A stretch of 64,000 bases of DNA, from the NCBI GenBank assembly GCA_024703915.1, contig CP087969.1, forward strand, positions 1,736,001 through 1,800,000. Direction: 5' to 3'. Below the pieces are notes generated by a model. That model did no database searches. It saw nothing but the letters and a program-made list of their open reading frames with translations, and had not been told where the DNA came from. The position numbers and the translations under genes are program-made. Shown piece by piece: positions 60,672-64,000 of this stretch. How positions within the stretch are numbered: the first letter of the stretch is position 1; each line of letters opens with the position of its first letter. Source of the DNA: Massilia sp. H-1 (GTDB taxonomy: Bacteria; Pseudomonadota; Gammaproteobacteria; Burkholderiales; Burkholderiaceae_D).

Positions 60672-61410
60672 TCAGGCGGCCATGCGCGGCGCGCCGCTGC
60701 CGTATTCGCGCCCCATCTTGCGCGTCATGGCCTGCCACAGGCGCGCGCCTTTCGGCATCATGCCCGTGATCTGGTGCTGCTTGGCCGTGTGTTCGCACAC
60801 TTCGACCGGCGGAATGACGAGTTCGCGGCCGCAGGCGAGCGCGCTCAGCTGGGTACGGCAAGCCTGCTCCAGGTAATACATCGATTCGAACGCGGCCTGG
60901 ATGGTCAGGGCTTACCACCAGCAAGCCGTGGTTATGCAGAATCATCGCCGAATTGTTGCCGAGGTCGCGCACCAGGTGGGCGCATTCGGCGAAGTCCGTG
61001 GCCAGGCCTTCGTAGCCGTGGTACGAGATGCGGTTATAGAATTCCAGCGCCGCCTGGCTGATCGGCAGCAAGCCTTCCTTCAGGGCCGACACCGCCACCC
61101 CGGCAATGGTGTGGGTGTGAATGATGCAGCCCACGTCCGGGCGCGCATTGTAGATGGCCGAGTGGATCACGAAACCGGCCGCATTGACCGCGTGCGGCGA
61201 CTTGCGCAGATTGCGCCCGTTCTTGTCGAGCGCGATCAGGTCGTCGGGGCCGATCTCATCGAACAGCAGGCCGAACGGCGTGGTGAGGAAGGCGTTCGCC
61301 GGGTCGGGCAAGCGTGCGCTCAGGTGGGTGTAGATGGTGTCGCCCATGCCGTAGTATTCCACCAGCTGGTGGCAGGTCACGAGGTCCTTGCGCAGTTCTT
61401 GTTCAGTCAT
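60672..61410 (-). CDS. Class II aldolase/adducin family protein
   Basis: [20 protein letters not shown], the zinc ligands in [16 protein letters not shown] and [16 protein letters not shown], and [14 protein letters not shown] define a class II aldolase fold. The closest general type is decarboxylase/aldolase of unknown substrate. Broken once at 60910 (LLVAGLTIQ, GCCGGC read as GTAAGCC). It lies 27 bases downstream of a dioxygenase gene and an ABC exporter on the same strand, so it may serve the same pathway. Confidence 0.85.
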
Positions 61411-61437
61411 GATGGTGCTATTCCTTGTGAGTGTGAA

Positions 61438-62411
61438 TTACTGGGCGCCGTTGCCAGGCGCGACGACGATCTTGCGCGGGCCATCGAAGGGCATGCGTCC
61501 GTGCGCCACGAGGCGGTTGTCGAGCATCAGGAAGTCGCCGGCCTGCCATGGGAACAGGCGTTTTTCGGCGGCGTAGGCGGCGCGCACGGCGGTCAGCATG
61601 TCCATGTCGAGTTCGCCGCCGTCGCCGAAGAAGGCGTTCATCGGCAAGCCGGCTTGCGACATGCCCTTCATCGCGGCCGCCATTGGCGAATTGGTGTAGT
61701 GCCACAGGTTGACCTGGTTGAACCAGACCTTCTCGCCCGTCACCGGGTGGGTGCAGACGGCATCGTGGATTTCGCGCGTGCGCAGCTGATCATTGGGCAG
61801 CCATTCGAATTCGATGTCCTGCTCGCGGCAATGCTGCTCGACGACTTTGGGATCGGTGGTCTCGAAAGCCTTGGCCCAGGAGTTGTAGGCCGAGTTGCGC
61901 CCGAACATATTGCGCTGATACATGACGCGGCGCTTTTCAATTCGGCCACCACGTGGGCTTAGGCATGCGCTGCAGCACCTTGCGGCAATCGGCGATCGGG
62001 GTTTCGCCGCGTTCGCCGGGCGCCGTGATGCAGGCGAAGAAAATGAACTCGGGCGTGGCGCGGCTGTACGACATTTCATTGTGCAGCGAAATTTCGTACT
62101 GGTTCGGGTATTCGGTCGAGGTGTACACGCCGTCCTCGATCTTGGTGCGCGGCGAAGTGCCGCCACGGTAGTCGGCCAAGCCCGGCACCACCTGCTCCAC
62201 CGCCGCCTTGAACGCTTCCGGCGTGCCGATGTCAAACCCGCGGAACAGGATCCCATGCATGGGCGCGCACGGTCGCGATGATGCTGTCCGGGTTATTGTT
62301 CAAAAAATCGTATTCCGCTGCCGAACCATCGCCGCGCTGGACGATCAGTGGCAGGCTGCTGTTGTCGGTGTGGCTGGCCGCAGCCGTCGCATTGTCTAAT
62401 AAGTCGAGCAA
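61438..62411 (-). CDS. TauD/SyrP-like Fe(II)/2-oxoglutarate dioxygenase
   Basis: Iron-ligand motif in YEISLHNEMSYSRATPEF (HxE type) and the second His/Arg in MLDNRLVAHGRMPFDGPRK. ILFRGFDIGTPEAFKAAVEQ and IADCRKVLQRMP match the TauD/clavaminate-type family that includes SyrP. The best start is TTG 62411 with AAGGGG eight bases upstream; no ATG precedes the conserved region in frame. Breaks at 62262 (lost GC), 61958 (RMPAHVV) and 61937. Beta-hydroxylation of an NRPS-bound residue is a hypothesis from context. Confidence 0.8.
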
Positions 62412-62458
62412 GATAAACCCCTTTAATGAATTGATTGAATTGGTCGGTCGAGGACGCC

Positions 62459-64000
62459 TCAGCTTAGCCTTTTGTTCGCGCAGCTCTTCGCGCCCGGCCA
62501 CCACGGTGTGCGGCGCGGCATCGTGGCGGTGCTTGATCAGCCCGTCCTGCAAGCGGACGATGCGGTCGGCGACATTGAAATAGGCATCGTCATGGCTGAT
62601 GATGATGACCGTCTTGCCGCGCTGTTTCAGGTCCGGCAGCAGCGCGGTGTAGAACACGTTCTTGAACACGGGATCCTGGTCGGCCGCCCATTCGTCGAAC
62701 AGGTAGATCGGACGGTCTTCGAGGTAAGCCACCACCAGCGCCAGGCGCTTGCGCTGCCCGGTCGACAGGTCGGTGGTCGAGAACTTGCCGTCGACCACCT
62801 TGACCTTGTGGTCCATGCCCAGCAGCTTGATGTAGTGCGCGGCGCGCTCGTCGAGGGCGCCATGGCCGTCGGTCAGCAATTCCTCGAACAGGTAGAAGTC
62901 GGAGAACACGGCCGAGAAATTCTCGCGGTAGGCGCCGATCGTGGACGAGGTCACCGGCACACCGCCCAGCACGACGCTGCCGCGGTCCGGCTCTGTACAA
63001 GCCGACCAGCAACATGGCCAGCGTGGTCTTGCCGCTGCCGTTGCCGCCGATGATGAACAGGATCTCGCCTTCATGCACGGTCAGGTTGATCGGTCCCAGC
63101 AGGAAGCTTTCTTCGTCCGACACCGAATACATGCGTTCGACGTCGCGCAATTCCAGGGTCTTGCCGCTGGACACAGTGCCGTGGGCCAGGGCCAGCAGCG
63201 GCTGGTCGGCCGCGTCCAGGTCGCGTTCGAGCTGGGAAATGCGGCCCAGTGCGATGGCGCCCTGGCGTACCGACGGCAGCACCTGCATCAGGTCGCTGAT
63301 CGGACGCACGAGGTAGAGCAGGATCATGGTCACGCTGGCAATCACTTCCAGCCGCTGCGGCATCCACAGGGGAATGATGAACAGCAGCACGCCGATCACC
63401 AGGTAGAACATGATGTTGCCAACGTTCAGCACCCAGATGTAGCCGGACATGCCCTTGACGTAAGCTTGCTGGGCCGCCTGCGCGCCCGGGGCCACGACAT
63501 GGTCGACAAACTGGGCGCCGCGCCGCGCATTGAGTTGCAGTTCCTTGCTGCCCTCGATCAGGCCGCGGAAGTTCTGGTACACCTTTTCCATCTTTTCGCG
63601 GATCACCGACAGCTGGCGCAGCGGTCCCCGTTCGGCCAGCTGGAACACCAGGATGCCGGTCGCAAAGGTGACGCCGAAGATCAGGAACAATTGCCACGAG
63701 ATCCAGGCGACGTAGCCGAGGCAGGACGCCAGCACGATCAGGTTGCCGAAAGCCACAGGGAACGATTGCAGTCCGAACACGAACACGTCGATGTCGCGCG
63801 TCAGGATCGCTTGCAGGCCGGACTTGCCGATCTTTTGCAGCTTGGTGTAGGGCGTGGCCAGCAGCTTGTTGCTGATCGCCACGCGGGTCTTGAAGATCGC
63901 CTTCTGGGACAGGTTCAGCATCAGCATTTCGGAGGTCGACTTGGTCACCAGCTGCAGCAGGCAGACGCCGAAGAACAGCGCGCCCATCAGCTTCCAGGTC
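62459..64000 (-). CDS. Cyclic-peptide-type ABC exporter, fused permease and ATPase (partial)
   Basis: The 5' end lies beyond the window. The membrane domain contains LIVLASCLGYVAWISWQLFL and GYIWVLNVGNIMFYLVIGVL. The ATPase has Walker A FIIGGNGSGKTTLAMLLVGL, signature DLSTGQRKRLALVVAYLEDR, Walker B PIYLFDEWAADQDP and a switch His in IISHDDAYF. This is the SyrD/PvdE type of exporter found in siderophore and lipopeptide clusters. Broken near 62998. It ends at TGA 62459, with a final GCCGGC-type miscall at 62463. Confidence 0.9.

Overview
The window looks like a chromosomal segment of a high-GC betaproteobacterium of the order Burkholderiales, most likely Oxalobacteraceae (Massilia/Janthinobacterium-like). 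Support for this is the purH-ruvC-ruvA-ruvB and dusB-fis neighbourhoods, the tyrS / M23 peptidase / anmK / erpA / bactofilin / argC block, a BPSS1780-type membrane protein, and the sequence style of the proteins. No tRNA, rRNA, CRISPR array or intact insertion sequence was recognised. Genus-level assignment is inference.

Layout. 1-3.1 kb: an unknown membrane protein, a VapBC toxin-antitoxin pair and a glutathione-dependent formaldehyde dehydrogenase. 3.1-5 kb: two receiver proteins and an ANTAR-type response regulator. 5-9.5 kb: a thiamine operon thiC-thiS-thiG-thiD-thiE on the minus strand behind a TPP riboswitch. 9.8-13.2 kb: a secreted S8 protease, two poorly characterised genes and a remnant of a group II intron reverse transcriptase. 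13.2-37.5 kb: a minus-strand anaerobic-respiration island, read 5'->3' as narK1-narK2-carbonic anhydrase, nosZ-nosR-nosD-nosF-nosY-nosL-cytochrome c-apbE/nosX, narG-narH-narJ-narI-ppiC-moaA, narX-narL. It covers nitrate uptake and reduction to nitrite, N2O reduction to N2, molybdenum cofactor synthesis and nitrate sensing. No nirS/nirK or norB is present in the window. 37.9-41.3 kb: two more S8 proteases, paralogous to the first. 41.3-47.1 kb: valS, a DUF2147 protein, membrane proteins and yidD. 47.1-52.7 kb: ruvCAB, purH, fis, dusB. 52.7-60.6 kb: a histidine phosphatase, a PEBP protein, dtd, tyrS, M23 peptidase, anmK, erpA, bactofilin and argC. 60.7-64 kb: a class II aldolase, a Fe(II)/2OG dioxygenase and a cyclic-peptide-type ABC exporter that runs off the end, probably the edge of a nonribosomal peptide/siderophore locus.

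The most striking feature is not a gene. Almost every long gene is interrupted by short indels, and most of these fall where the protein family predicts the hexamer GCCGGC. Instead of GCCGGC the sequence shows GCTTAAGC, GCCTAAGC, GCTTAGGC, GCTAGGC, GCTAAGC, GCCTAGC or GCCAAGC. A second, smaller class is the loss of one GC/CG pair from GCGCGC runs. This looks like a consensus error of a long-read assembly at a chemically modified motif, so the breaks are best read as evidence of DNA modification at GCCGGC and not as pseudogenes. I therefore annotate whole genes across the breaks and state where the frame is interrupted. Coordinates of starts and stops are read directly from the sequence; joined frames are inference from family alignment in my head, not from a computed alignment.
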